Shown here piece by piece: positions 44,867-53,825 of a stretch of DNA of 64,000 nt. The stretch lies in contig NZ_JBBOCT010000001.1 in assembly GCF_038002605.1 (NCBI RefSeq), positions 1,984,001 through 2,048,000 of the forward strand, given 5' to 3'. Both the position numbers and the translations under genes were made by a program. The stretch is from Bacillus sp. FSL K6-3431 (GTDB lineage Bacteria > Bacillota > Bacilli > Bacillales > Bacillaceae_C). The notes under the pieces were generated by a model. That model worked only from the letters and a program-made list of their open reading frames with translations, searched no databases and was not told the DNA's origin. The first letter of the stretch is position 1, and the number at the start of each line of letters is the position of its first letter.

Positions 44867-45469
44867 TTATCGATGTTCTTTTGCCAGTACGCCATACAAA
44901 AAAATATGAACAATTTCATTTGCAAGTTCCTCTGGTGTCATTATGCCAGTAAATAATTTTTTAATAGTGAGACGTTCAATAATTCCTACCAAACTTTCAG
45001 CAAAAGTACTCATGTCAATATTAGGTTCGAAATAGCCTGCTTGTTGTTCTGACAATAAGTTTCCCTCAATTTGAGCAGCCAATTGTTTTTTTATATCCAT
45101 TGATTCTTTTGCCATCATGAAACCGATTCTTGTTAAATTCGGATTTTCATTTAAAAAACGAAAGATAGCTGCCAGTCTTTGAGCGATTCTTTTAGACAAT
45201 GAATCAACTTGAATTCCATTTTCAAGTCTGCTTCGTTTCGTAAAATCAAGTAATTTAAAACGAAATTCTTCCACTAATTCTTGGAATATCGCTGCTTTAC
45301 TCTCAAAATAAAGATAAAAAGCTGGTTGAGTTAAATCGGCTTTTTCAACAATCGTACTGATTTTTGTTAGATAGTATCCTTGTTCTGCAAACTCATCAGC
45401 GGCTATAGTAAGAAGTAAAGCCCTGCTTTGCTCACCGTTTGCACCTCTTCTTCTTCCTCTTTGATTCAT
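44867..45469 (-). CDS. TetR/AcrR-family transcription regulator
   Basis: A 200-residue regulator with an N-terminal helix-turn-helix: AADEFAEQGYYLTKISTIVE and AFYLYFESKAAIFQELVEEF (about residues 22-70), followed by an all-helical ligand-binding domain. The basic start MNQRGRRRGANGEQSR supports DNA binding. Target genes are unclear; neighbours are divergent or end towards it. Ligand unknown. Confidence 0.9.
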   Translation of the reverse strand: MNQRGRRRGANGEQSRALLLTIAADEFAEQGYYLTKISTIVEKADLTQPAFYLYFESKAAIFQELVEEFRFKLLDFTKRSRLENGIQVDSLSKRIAQRLAAIFRFLNENPNLTRIGFMMAKESMDIKKQLAAQIEGNLLSEQQAGYFEPNIDMSTFAESLVGIIERLTIKKLFTGIMTPEELANEIVHIFLYGVLAKEHR

Positions 45470-45604
45470 TCCACATTACCTCAACTTTATTCACTTTATA
45501 TTACTTTCAAGTATTATCCTATAGATACAATGTCCTAGTCAAGAAAAAGATTATTAATTTTCAATCTTTTCACTGTCACTTTATGACTATTTCTGCACAA
45601 TACA

Positions 45605-45644
45605 AAAAACTATCCACATAATGCGTAATGGGAGGATAGTTTTT
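45605..45644 (-). terminator. Terminator after glpD
   Basis: AAAAACTATCC/GGATAGTTTTT stem with an 18-base loop and a minus-strand T run, 14 bases past glpD. Confidence 0.8.
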
Positions 45645-45657
45645 GAAAGATAATTCA

Positions 45658-47325
45658 TTATTTAATTTGTTTATCAATCGGAACGATGGCATCTTTTATT
45701 TCTTTGTCTAATTGAATACTATATTCATCGGTTTGATCCGATGTCCATTTTAATTTATTCGCCATAAACGCTATGACACTTTCCTTCCATTCCTCCACCC
45801 AATCGATAGCAAAAAACATGGCACCTGTACGACGAATGAAAAAATCGATTGGTTTAACAACCATTTCCTGTTCAATGGCATACATAATTTGAGTATAGAC
45901 CACCCTGGACAGATGTGTATCAACTGCTTGATCGTATTGCTTACTGTATTGAAAAAGCTGATCCACATTAGAGCCATATAAACGAACTAAATATTGCCCT
46001 TCCTCTTGGGTAAATCCATATGAAATGGCCTCTTTTTCCTTGCTCTTAATAAATGCTACAAAGCCTTTAGAACCATCTACTTCACCGCCAGATATTGGAT
46101 ATGATTTTGTCTGGCATGCTTTAAATGTTCTATTATCACTTTCTTGAAGTAATTTGCTGACAAGATTAACCACAGATTCTGCCATTTGCCGATACCCTGT
46201 TAATTTTCCTCCAGCAATTGTAATTAGTCCACTGTCAGATTCCCAAATCTCGTCTTTCCTAGAAATCTCTGATGGATCTTTACCTTGCTCATATATCAGC
46301 GGTCTTACGCCGGCCCAGCCGGACTCAATATCATCCTCTGTAACATGTACATCTGGAAACATAAAATGTATGGCATCTAATATATATGTGCGGTCTTCAT
46401 CAAGCATTTTGGGGTTAGCCGTATCTTTGTCATAAAAAGTATCTGTTGTTCCGACATATGTTTTACCTGCTCTTGGAATGGCAAACAACATACGTCCATC
46501 TGGCGCGTCAAAATAAATTGCTTGTTGTAATGGAAAGATTGACTGATCTATGACTAAGTGAACGCCCTTTGTTAAACGAAGTTGCTTATTATTTTTCGAA
46601 TAATCCATACCGCGAACATCATCCACCCACGGACCTGCAGCATTTATTATTTTATTGGCAACAAGCTGATATTTTTCGTTAGAGATCATATCCTTTACGC
46701 TTATACCTTTCACCGTTTCATGATCGTAAATAAATTCCTCTGCTTTCACATAATTAATCAGCTCCGCTCCATTTGCAACAGCAGCTTTCATTACTTCAAT
46801 TGTGAGACGTGCATCATCCGTTCTATATTCAACATAATAACCACCACCTTGTAGCCCTTCTTTATTAATTAGCGGTTCTTTTTTCAATGTTTCATCTATA
46901 GATAACATTTTTCTGCGTTCTGTTTTTTTAACCCCTGCTAAAAAGTCATAAACCCGCAATCCAATCGAAGTGCTAAACGCGCCAAAAGTTCCTCCTTTAT
47001 GAAAAGGTAAAAGCATCCATTCCGGTTTCGTCACATGTGGCCCATTTTCATAAACAATAGCACGCTCTTTCCCTACCTCAGCGACAACTCCAATTTGTAA
47101 TTGCTTTAAATATCGTAATCCACCGTGGACAAGTTTCGTAGAACGACTTGATGTTCCCGCCGCGAAGTCCTGCATTTCTATGAGTCCTACCTTCATTCCA
47201 CGTAAAGTCGCGTCTAAGGCAATACCTGCTCCCGTTATACCCCCTCCAATTATTAAAATGTCATATTCTGTTTTAGTCATCATATCTATTTGCGCTTTTC
47301 TATTCACATTCGAAAATGAATCCAT
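45658..47325 (-). CDS. glpD: Aerobic glycerol-3-phosphate dehydrogenase
   Basis: FAD-dependent membrane-associated dehydrogenase that oxidises glycerol-3-phosphate to dihydroxyacetone phosphate and passes electrons to quinone. 555 residues, the usual Bacillus length. FAD-binding [15 protein letters not shown] at about residues 25-39, the [16 protein letters not shown] signature, the [11 protein letters not shown] motif and the [13 protein letters not shown]-terminal FAD contact are intact. No glpF or glpK is nearby, so it stands alone. Regulation may involve the hairpin at 47568-47618. Confidence 0.97.
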   Translation of the reverse strand: MDSFSNVNRKAQIDMMTKTEYDILIIGGGITGAGIALDATLRGMKVGLIEMQDFAAGTSSRSTKLVHGGLRYLKQLQIGVVAEVGKERAIVYENGPHVTKPEWMLLPFHKGGTFGAFSTSIGLRVYDFLAGVKKTERRKMLSIDETLKKEPLINKEGLQGGGYYVEYRTDDARLTIEVMKAAVANGAELINYVKAEEFIYDHETVKGISVKDMISNEKYQLVANKIINAAGPWVDDVRGMDYSKNNKQLRLTKGVHLVIDQSIFPLQQAIYFDAPDGRMLFAIPRAGKTYVGTTDTFYDKDTANPKMLDEDRTYILDAIHFMFPDVHVTEDDIESGWAGVRPLIYEQGKDPSEISRKDEIWESDSGLITIAGGKLTGYRQMAESVVNLVSKLLQESDNRTFKACQTKSYPISGGEVDGSKGFVAFIKSKEKEAISYGFTQEEGQYLVRLYGSNVDQLFQYSKQYDQAVDTHLSRVVYTQIMYAIEQEMVVKPIDFFIRRTGAMFFAIDWVEEWKESVIAFMANKLKWTSDQTDEYSIQLDKEIKDAIVPIDKQIK

Positions 47326-47340
47326 TTTTCATCCTCCTGC

Positions 47341-47462
47341 AATCTTTATAGAGTAACTCGCTTCAGCAAGCTGAAACACCAGGGAATCAGGGAGGAATTC
47401 TACCCCATCTGATTGTAAATCCCACCTACATATGTTTAGAGGTGGGTGTCTTAGACCCTAAA
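47341..47462. other. Hairpin-rich region between glpD and upstream terminator
   Basis: Read on the minus strand, it holds a CACCCACCT..AGGTGGG hairpin (47429-47453), then an imperfect AATCAGATGGGG..CCCTGATT hairpin, then a GCTTGCTGAAGC hairpin just before the glpD ribosome site (GGAGG). The block is reminiscent of the ends of IS200/IS605-type elements in Bacillaceae, and no transposase is present. It could instead be a structured glpD leader. Confidence 0.4.
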
Positions 47463-47567
47463 GCAATCTACTCTTAATATATATCAATAATCACTTAATC
47501 TAAGTTCGAGTATAGCCCTTATTCGGACATTTTAATTCAGCCCCACTTAGCATTTTCCCATAAAAAA

Positions 47568-47618
47568 GAGAGACCAAACTATCATTATGACGGTATTCAT
47601 AACGTAGCTTGGTCTCTC
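47568..47618 (-). promoter_or_regulatory. Terminator-like hairpin upstream of glpD (possible antitermination leader)
   Basis: GAGAGACCAA/TTGGTCTCTC forms a strong ten-base stem around a long loop and is followed on the minus strand by CTTTTTTATG. It lies about 240 bases before glpD. In Bacillus subtilis glpD is controlled by the GlpP antiterminator acting on a leader terminator, so this could be that element. It could equally be the terminator of the deacetylase gene about 450 bases upstream. Confidence 0.55.
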
Positions 47619-47780
47619 TGGATCTCCAACCGATTATTAACTTACTTAAAGCATAGCATGCCCGCTAAATATTTTAAAGTATCATGCTCACAATCTTCCT
47701 TTATTATGCACTTACAATAAAATGTGGGTCACACCGTGCCAGATGGAGAAATCCAGTCTTGCGGATCCATGAAGTTGAGT

Positions 47781-48067
47781 GAGTGAGGCGTATATTCCAT
47801 GAGTCGCTCGTAAATTTCCTGAGTGGCTCGTAAATTCCTCGAGTCGCTCATAAATACCATGAGTAGCTCATAAATACCGTGAGTCGCTCATAAATACCAT
47901 GAGTAGCTCATAAATACCGTGAGTCGCTCATAAATACCATGAGTCGCTCATAAATACCGTGAGTCGCTCATAAATACCATGAGTCGCTCATAAATACCGT
48001 GAGTCGCTCATAAATACTGTGAGTCGCTCATAAATACCGTGAGTCGCTCATAAATTTTCTGAGTGGC
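47781..48067. repeat. Tandem array, exact 20-bp period (GAGTCGCTC units)
   Basis: Fifteen units begin at 47781, 47801, 47821 and every 20 bases to 48061, without a single indel. The consensus is GAGTCGCTCATAAATACCGT, with GAGTAGCTC and GAGTGGCTC variants at a few positions and degenerate units at both ends. Each unit contains GAG-N3-CTC, a small inverted repeat. The last unit ends within two codons of the deacetylase stop. There are no unique spacers. Family as in the array at 7136-7403. Confidence 0.97.
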
Positions 48068-48070
48068 TAT

Positions 48071-49345
48071 TCATTGATAAGCAGGAATATCCAATAAGGT
48101 TTCTAAATCAACAATTTGGTAATTATTTTTCTGCAAAGTCTCAATGATAAGCGGTAATGCCTTGGCTGTTTCGCTATGTTCAGTTGCAGAATGCATTAAA
48201 ATTATATCGCCATTTCTCACATTGTCCACAATATTTTTTGTAATATTACTAACCTCTTTTTGCGACCAATCTAGTGTATCAATAGACCATAAAACAATAG
48301 AATATCCTTTTTCTTTGGAAACCGCTGCTACTTGTTCGTTCGTGTCTCCGTATGGTGTACGGATAATCGCTGGTCTCTTTCCAATAATAGATTGAATCGC
48401 TTCTTCCGCTCCATCTATTTCCATTTGTATTCCCTCTATACTTAACTTCGTTAATTCCACATGGTTATTACTATGATTTAAGACTAGATTACCTTTTTCA
48501 TATGCACTTTTTACAACTTCGGGATAAAGCTTCACATTACTTCCTATGAAAAAGAAATTACCGTTCACATCATACTTTTCTAAAATATCGATTATCGCCG
48601 GAGTAACTGTATTATCAGGTCCATCGTCAAATGTGAGTGCAACCATTTTCTGATTCGTTCCATGGATGAATACATTTTCCTGAGTCTTAGAAAATTCAAC
48701 AATTTGTTTACGCCAATCTAACATACTATTCCAAGATTGCTTAGTTAGCTTATTAGAATTACCATTAATAGGAAGCGTATAATTCATTTCAGATATCACT
48801 CTGTTTGGGTTAAAAATAGAAATATGATCCACACTATTTTTCTCATTGGAAATAACGACTTTTAATTCAATCTGAGGATTGATGTTGTAAACAAAAATCC
48901 TTTCCTCATTATTACCTCTTTCCAGATCAGGTTTCCCAAACGATGATTCTATTTCATTAACTGTGATTTCTTGATCTTTTACATATGAGCGAACATCAAA
49001 TATTTCCCCATATTTATTATAACCAAATGTAACTTGCTTTTTATTAAAAACTGCATAATAACCTGAACCCGCCAGACTCACACTTCCCGGCCTCCCCCAT
49101 TGAGCTTTCACCTCACTAATCGTGCTATCCAATGCACTAAACTGTGATCCACTGACCATTCCCTTTTCCGCTTTATCTATCATTTCAGTAAGGAACGTTC
49201 GTTGCAAAGATGGCTGCATTTCCTTAGGCTGGATGTCGATTCTTCTTGAGTTTAATTCTTTTACAGGGGGGGATTTTTGAAGACTACATGCTGCAAGAAC
49301 TACTATTAAAAGCATTAAAGTTATTTTTATTTTAGTCAATGCCAC
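48071..49345 (-). CDS. Polysaccharide deacetylase (NodB) lipoprotein
   Basis: A 424-residue lipoprotein with lipobox LAAC at about residue 20. The N-terminal half (to about residue 220) is a non-catalytic extracytoplasmic region that includes a lipoprotein-like SVSLAGSGYYAVFNKKQV fold. The C-terminal half is a carbohydrate-esterase-4 domain with all motifs: ALTFDDGPD (catalytic and metal aspartates), HSNNH (metal histidines), RTPYGD, and LWSIDTLDW with MHSATEH near the end. It should remove acetyl groups from peptidoglycan or another surface glycan. It is monocistronic, and its stop codon abuts the repeat array. Confidence 0.9.
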   Translation of the reverse strand: MALTKIKITLMLLIVVLAACSLQKSPPVKELNSRRIDIQPKEMQPSLQRTFLTEMIDKAEKGMVSGSQFSALDSTISEVKAQWGRPGSVSLAGSGYYAVFNKKQVTFGYNKYGEIFDVRSYVKDQEITVNEIESSFGKPDLERGNNEERIFVYNINPQIELKVVISNEKNSVDHISIFNPNRVISEMNYTLPINGNSNKLTKQSWNSMLDWRKQIVEFSKTQENVFIHGTNQKMVALTFDDGPDNTVTPAIIDILEKYDVNGNFFFIGSNVKLYPEVVKSAYEKGNLVLNHSNNHVELTKLSIEGIQMEIDGAEEAIQSIIGKRPAIIRTPYGDTNEQVAAVSKEKGYSIVLWSIDTLDWSQKEVSNITKNIVDNVRNGDIILMHSATEHSETAKALPLIIETLQKNNYQIVDLETLLDIPAYQ

Positions 49346-49617
49346 TCACATCCCTTAAAGTTTTAAATAATTTAATCATAAATAGCCTTTATACAAACAA
49401 ACAGAAAGGGAAAAATATTCTTTTATAGAATAAGTAAGGTACTAACATTAAAACGACGTGTGATAATCTTTTCACGTTAAGTCATACGATCTAGTTTATT
49501 ATTACAGAATTTATTGCAGCTAAGTTTCGGTGGAGCTTCATGGCTAACAGAACGCTGTATGAATATAACAAAAAAAGCATTGTCATCTCAATAAATATTT
49601 TAAAAGGAAGTGGAATA

Positions 49618-50547
49618 ATGCAGTCATTCAAGTTAGATATGGAAATAACGGAAGCGACTAAGGTATTAAATGATCTTATGAATGGATCAGTTTCGAATGT
49701 CGTATCCATAGATATGGGAGAGCTTAGCAGAGTATTTAGTTTTGTACAAAATAACAATGAATTTGTTGTGCATTTTAAAAATGACAGATGGAGCTTTGAT
49801 AAAGCCAGATTCATATATGATATGTATTCTTCCCAATCACTCCCTATCCCCAGAGTTATTAAAATTGGTCAATTACATAATAATATGTATTATGCCATAA
49901 GTGAAAAAGCTAGTGGCAAACCGATAAGTTTACTTGTAGAGGATTATAATATTGAAGGTATTTTAAATAATCTTGCTAGCCATTTTACCTATATGAGTCA
50001 ACTTCATATTGATCCTAGCAAAGGTTTTGGAACAATTTCACCTTCTGGTAGCACTGCTCAAATTAGTTGGAAAGCAACATTATCTCACTTTTTTGATGAG
50101 AACGAAGAAGGATTCCATAATAATTGGACAAGATTATATAAAGAAAGTTTTTTGGAGGAAGATTTATTTCAAGCTGGATTCGCAACCATGCTGGAATTAG
50201 CAAACTATTCCCCTTCCAACCCACATTTGGTTCATGGTGATTTCCATTTAGGTAATATGCTTTCAGATGGGAGTCATGTTACAGGTATTGTTGATTGGGA
50301 GATGGCTATGCATGGTGATTTTATGTTAGATCTAGCTGGATTACACTTTTGGTCTCCACATCTAGAATTTCCAAATCGGGTACGAAATTTATGGAAAATA
50401 AACGGCATAGACATCCCTCACTTTGAAGACAGATTACGTTGCCACCTTTTATTTAAAGGAATAGATGGTCTCCGGTTTTACGCAAAAAAGGATGACCATC
50501 CTAGTTATGATTATATGAAAGGGAGAGTAATTGCTTTGTTAAAATAG
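49618..50547 (+). CDS. Aminoglycoside phosphotransferase-fold kinase
   Basis: A 309-residue APH/choline-kinase-fold enzyme. ATG 49618 has AAAGGAAGTGG upstream; the longer frame starting 26 codons earlier has no ribosome site. The catalytic loop LVHGDFHLGNM (about residues 203-213) and the metal-binding GIVDWEMAMHGD (about 222-233) are intact. Fold members phosphorylate aminoglycosides, macrolides, choline, homoserine and others, so the substrate is open. It is the plus-strand member of a local cluster of antibiotic-modification-like genes. Confidence 0.85.
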   Translation: MQSFKLDMEITEATKVLNDLMNGSVSNVVSIDMGELSRVFSFVQNNNEFVVHFKNDRWSFDKARFIYDMYSSQSLPIPRVIKIGQLHNNMYYAISEKASGKPISLLVEDYNIEGILNNLASHFTYMSQLHIDPSKGFGTISPSGSTAQISWKATLSHFFDENEEGFHNNWTRLYKESFLEEDLFQAGFATMLELANYSPSNPHLVHGDFHLGNMLSDGSHVTGIVDWEMAMHGDFMLDLAGLHFWSPHLEFPNRVRNLWKINGIDIPHFEDRLRCHLLFKGIDGLRFYAKKDDHPSYDYMKGRVIALLK

Positions 50548-50568
50548 AAATATTGTTAATAATTAAAA

Positions 50569-50610
50569 GGCGGTGAAAGGCTCCCATTACATTTTGAGCC
50601 TCTCACCGCC
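50569..50610. terminator. Bidirectional terminator
   Basis: A long GGCGGTGA.AGGCTC / GAGCC.TCACCGCC stem (one mismatch) with a 12-base loop, between convergent genes. Confidence 0.85.
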
Positions 50611-50633
50611 ACCTTCTTTATATCCTGCAATCC

Positions 50634-51176
50634 TTATTTTCTATCTTCATATTCAATCTTTGTACCATCTTTAAACTTGATTTCTACTTCTAACTTTGTA
50701 TAATCTGTAGATAAATCAAATGCATTGATAATTTCTGTAATAGCATCCTCTTTTTTTGTATTTTGATTAATCGTTAGCTTTTTAACGTTCGGATAGATTT
50801 TATTAAATGCTTCTTCTCCATTCATATCCACCCCATTTAGATCATCTTCTAATTCCGCTTCAACACGATTGTTATCTAGTTCTATTTCCGCATCATAATC
50901 TTTATTACCATAATCAATATCTAATCCAAATTTAGTATATTCGAGTTCATCCATTTTTTTCTTCATATCATCTAGGGATGTAGTATCTGCTGCTGTATCA
51001 TTGTTTGTAGTCCCACTGTCCGGTTGTCCCGTGGTGTTATTATCATTCTTGTCATTAGTGGAGTTTGTTACATCATCATTATTTTGATTGGCATTTCCTC
51101 CGTCATTATTTTGTCCACAAGCTACTAAAGCCAAAGAAAGTACAAGTAGCCCTATAAGTAAAAAGTATCGTTTCAT
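50634..51176 (-). CDS. YusW-like lipoprotein
   Basis: A 180-residue lipoprotein: lipobox LVAC at about residue 20, then a 50-residue Asn/Asp/Thr-rich linker, then a YusW-type domain (LEYTKFGLDIDYGNKDYDAEIE.. and ..TKLEVEIKFKDGTKIEYEDR). AGGAGG lies six bases before the second of two adjacent ATGs, which I chose. The family has no known function; it sits on the outer face of the membrane. Confidence 0.85.
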   Translation of the reverse strand: MKRYFLLIGLLVLSLALVACGQNNDGGNANQNNDDVTNSTNDKNDNNTTGQPDSGTTNNDTAADTTSLDDMKKKMDELEYTKFGLDIDYGNKDYDAEIELDNNRVEAELEDDLNGVDMNGEEAFNKIYPNVKKLTINQNTKKEDAITEIINAFDLSTDYTKLEVEIKFKDGTKIEYEDRK

Positions 51177-51270
51177 CATATACCTCCTAAATTTAAGTCC
51201 TAGATATATAATTCCACAATCTGTCTAAAAATAAACAAATGAATACTTTTGATTTTATTTCGTCCACTTG

Positions 51271-52143
51271 CTAATACATTTCTTTTGCGTTTTTCGGTAA
51301 TGATCTTACATGTTTTAAATGCGATGTCACCCTTGTATCGTTTCCTTGCGGATATTCATAATCCAATTGATCTGCAATAGGCACCGCAACACGTCTAAAC
51401 AAGTCGCACATCGTAAAAAGCGATTGCCAAATATGTTCGTATTCAGCATCGGGATATGTTTTCTTCCACTCATTCCAGGTATATTTGTCAAGGTATTTCT
51501 CAAAATACTTCCCGCTTTTTCCTGCACTGATTGTGAAATCGGTATGTAATCCAATATGCCATTCAAGCATTCTTTTGAGCATGTTTCTAACAGGTATTTC
51601 AAGTGTTTCCTTTGCATATGATAACTCTTCTCTCCAAAGTCCTTTTGCGACATATGTGCTTACCCACCAAAACTCATTGCAGCAATCCGCAAATTGCTTT
51701 GCAGTCGGCCGCTTAATATGATAATCTGCATCATTTGCGGAGGGAAAAGGCTTGATTATTTTATCTTTATCGAGCAGAAGGATGCTTAAGCTGTCCCGGC
51801 TAATCAAGTTATCGGCTACTTCTACAGGGACTAAAGTGAGATCAATTCGATTGCCATCGGTGAATTGCATCAAATAGGCAAAACTTCCATCACCATCTGC
51901 TGGAGGAAGAATCATCTCTTCAGGCATTTGCATAATCATCATTTCACCAAATTGTTCCACCCAATTATGATCTGATGTGAATGATTGTATATCTGTGACA
52001 ACATACACAATATCATAATCTTGGAAACAATCTTTCCTCGCATTTGGGTTGGTACGAGAGCCATTCATAATGACTGCCCGAATTCGCTTATCTTCTTTAG
52101 CTGTATATATAATTAGATCCATCATTTCTTTTTCCGTTCTCAT
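51271..52143 (-). CDS. ANT(6)-like aminoglycoside adenylyltransferase (AadK type)
   Basis: A 290-residue streptomycin 6-adenylyltransferase-like enzyme. Key elements: MRTEKEMMDLI at the start, AVIMNGSRTNPNARKDCFQDYDIV with the nucleotidyltransferase GSR..DxD signature (about residues 27-50), and GNRIDLTLVPVE. The length and order match chromosomal AadK of Bacillus. A GGAGGG site fits either of two ATGs six bases apart; I take the inner one. Aminoglycoside modification is expected from the family. It follows tmrB by 31 bases in the same direction. Confidence 0.88.
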   Translation of the reverse strand: MRTEKEMMDLIIYTAKEDKRIRAVIMNGSRTNPNARKDCFQDYDIVYVVTDIQSFTSDHNWVEQFGEMMIMQMPEEMILPPADGDGSFAYLMQFTDGNRIDLTLVPVEVADNLISRDSLSILLLDKDKIIKPFPSANDADYHIKRPTAKQFADCCNEFWWVSTYVAKGLWREELSYAKETLEIPVRNMLKRMLEWHIGLHTDFTISAGKSGKYFEKYLDKYTWNEWKKTYPDAEYEHIWQSLFTMCDLFRRVAVPIADQLDYEYPQGNDTRVTSHLKHVRSLPKNAKEMY

Positions 52144-52174
52144 TCTCATATTCCCTCCTACCTTTTATTCCTAT

Positions 52175-52783
52175 TTAACGTTTTATCTGTTTTACCAAAC
52201 CGATCTCTTTTAATTTAATAGAAAGCCTGTCGATCCTTTTTCTAAACCTTGTTCGCTGATCAGATAGTAACTCCACTCCAGATAATCTAGCAATGCTTTC
52301 TACTACTTCCTCAATCGACATGGAGTCTGTTTCAAGATGTTCTCTGAAAACATCCTTTGATAAACTATGGAGTCGTCCTTCTATTTGTTTATAGGCCCAT
52401 GAATTTTTACCTTCGAATCTTTTACTAAGACGTTTTTCGATCGTTGATTTGGAAGCTGCTAATGTAAAATGGTATACGATGACTCCATCTTCTCTTAATT
52501 TTCCAATAATTTCTTGAAAATATAATTCATTCGTAAGCGTCATAGGTACAATAATGATACCTTTATATTCCGTAGCTACTTGTTTTAAGCACGCATGGTT
52601 TGCTTCACGCCATAATGGATAATCTTGAAAATCATCCTTCGATATATTTTTCGGTATGCTCGCCATTAATGCATATCCAAATCTTTCCGGATCATAAACA
52701 AATGATCCTTTTATCCTTCTTTGCAATTCATAGGCCATGGTCGTTTTACCGGAGCCAAATGTTCCATTTATCCATATGATCAA
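52175..52783 (-). CDS. tmrB: Tunicamycin-resistance ATP-binding protein TmrB
   Basis: A 202-residue peripheral membrane ATP-binding protein. The P-loop NGTFGSGKTT is at residues 6-15; the GYALMASIPK..DDFQDYPLWR and KGIIIVPMTLTNELYFQEIIG stretches closely follow Bacillus subtilis TmrB, which confers tunicamycin resistance. The C-terminal amphipathic helix (RLSIKLKEIGLVKQIKR), used for membrane attachment in TmrB, is present. It is in a run of resistance-like genes on the minus strand. Confidence 0.88.
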   Translation of the reverse strand: MIIWINGTFGSGKTTMAYELQRRIKGSFVYDPERFGYALMASIPKNISKDDFQDYPLWREANHACLKQVATEYKGIIIVPMTLTNELYFQEIIGKLREDGVIVYHFTLAASKSTIEKRLSKRFEGKNSWAYKQIEGRLHSLSKDVFREHLETDSMSIEEVVESIARLSGVELLSDQRTRFRKRIDRLSIKLKEIGLVKQIKR

Positions 52784-52978
52784 AAAATCACCTCAAATTT
52801 GAATAATCATGCATGTTCTCGTTTTATTATAATGAATATAAAAAAATGAAAAATAATTATCCATTCATTCCTTAGATTGCAACATATAGAGTTATAATCA
52901 GGATTACGATTGAATGTGAGGATGTTGGTTGTAGATTATATAGAACCGTGGACTTCAAGGACTAATTTGATCATCTGA

Positions 52979-53000
52979 AAAACGAGACAAACCTCGTTTA
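52979..53000 (-). terminator. Rho-independent terminator
   Basis: AAACGAG/CTCGTTT stem, 6-base loop, minus-strand TTTTT, overlapping the last codon of the nucleotidyltransferase gene. Confidence 0.75.
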
Positions 53001-53825
53001 TCTAGTTCGTAAAATCTTACGAACATAGTCCCTTAAAGCCAACAGTTTGGTTTGATCCCATTCCTGTCCTCCTGTTTTTCTTTGGTTTTCATTTACTTTC
53101 TCGGAAGAACGATAAACATCAAGTACTTGTTGGATAAGTGGATGAAACTCATCAGGTAAATGTTCGAGACCCCATTCCCCACCTTCATCCTTGCTGTGAA
53201 CAGTCTTGCTTTCCTCACTTAGCAGTTGGAGTACACGGCAAATGTTCAGCACACCATAAAATGGTGTCTCCAAAATATGTTTATTTTCAAGGATCCAATC
53301 AAGATCTTCCAATACTGAATTCATAAAATATTCCCATTTCACTTGACCAAAAACTTCTGATATTGGTTTTCCATATAAACAAACGCCGCGCTGTATGACA
53401 TATGTTAAGTGAGTGGCTAAATCGCCGTCTATTCTCTCTTCGCTATAGTCTACCTCATTATTTAATATTTTTTCGTGCCAGTCCGAACTATAATGAAATT
53501 CAAAAGGTGTTGGTATCGGTATTTGTTTTGCTACTTTGGCGGTTATAACACTCAATTCGACATTACCTAATGTGGGTCTATTAGTAGACTCATTAGCAAT
53601 AGCGATCCCAACTGTTTTAGCAATATCGCCCTTTACATTCCCTTCAATAACCACTATCATATCCATATCACTTTTTGGACGGTAATAACTCCCCATCGCT
53701 AATGAACCATGCAGGTATATTCCTACTAACTCATATCTAAGTTCGCTTTTCAATCGTTCTATCAATTTGGCAACAAACAACTTTATATCCTCATCACAAT
53801 TGATCCAGCTTTGTGGTTCAGCCAT
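52998..53825 (-). CDS. Aminoglycoside nucleotidyltransferase, AadA/DUF4111 type
   Basis: A 275-residue nucleotidyltransferase related to ANT(3'')/ANT(9) enzymes. The catalytic motif GSLAMGSYYRPKSDMDMIV (about residues 40-58) has the GSxxxG..SDxD pattern. The helical C-terminal DUF4111 domain follows (YGVLNICRVLQLL, then ALRDYVRKIL). Its ATG at 53825 comes directly after the TAG stop of the broken phosphotransferase gene, so it was translationally coupled to it. Spectinomycin/streptomycin modification is the expected activity. Confidence 0.85.
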   Translation of the reverse strand: MAEPQSWINCDEDIKLFVAKLIERLKSELRYELVGIYLHGSLAMGSYYRPKSDMDMIVVIEGNVKGDIAKTVGIAIANESTNRPTLGNVELSVITAKVAKQIPIPTPFEFHYSSDWHEKILNNEVDYSEERIDGDLATHLTYVIQRGVCLYGKPISEVFGQVKWEYFMNSVLEDLDWILENKHILETPFYGVLNICRVLQLLSEESKTVHSKDEGGEWGLEHLPDEFHPLIQQVLDVYRSSEKVNENQRKTGGQEWDQTKLLALRDYVRKILRTR

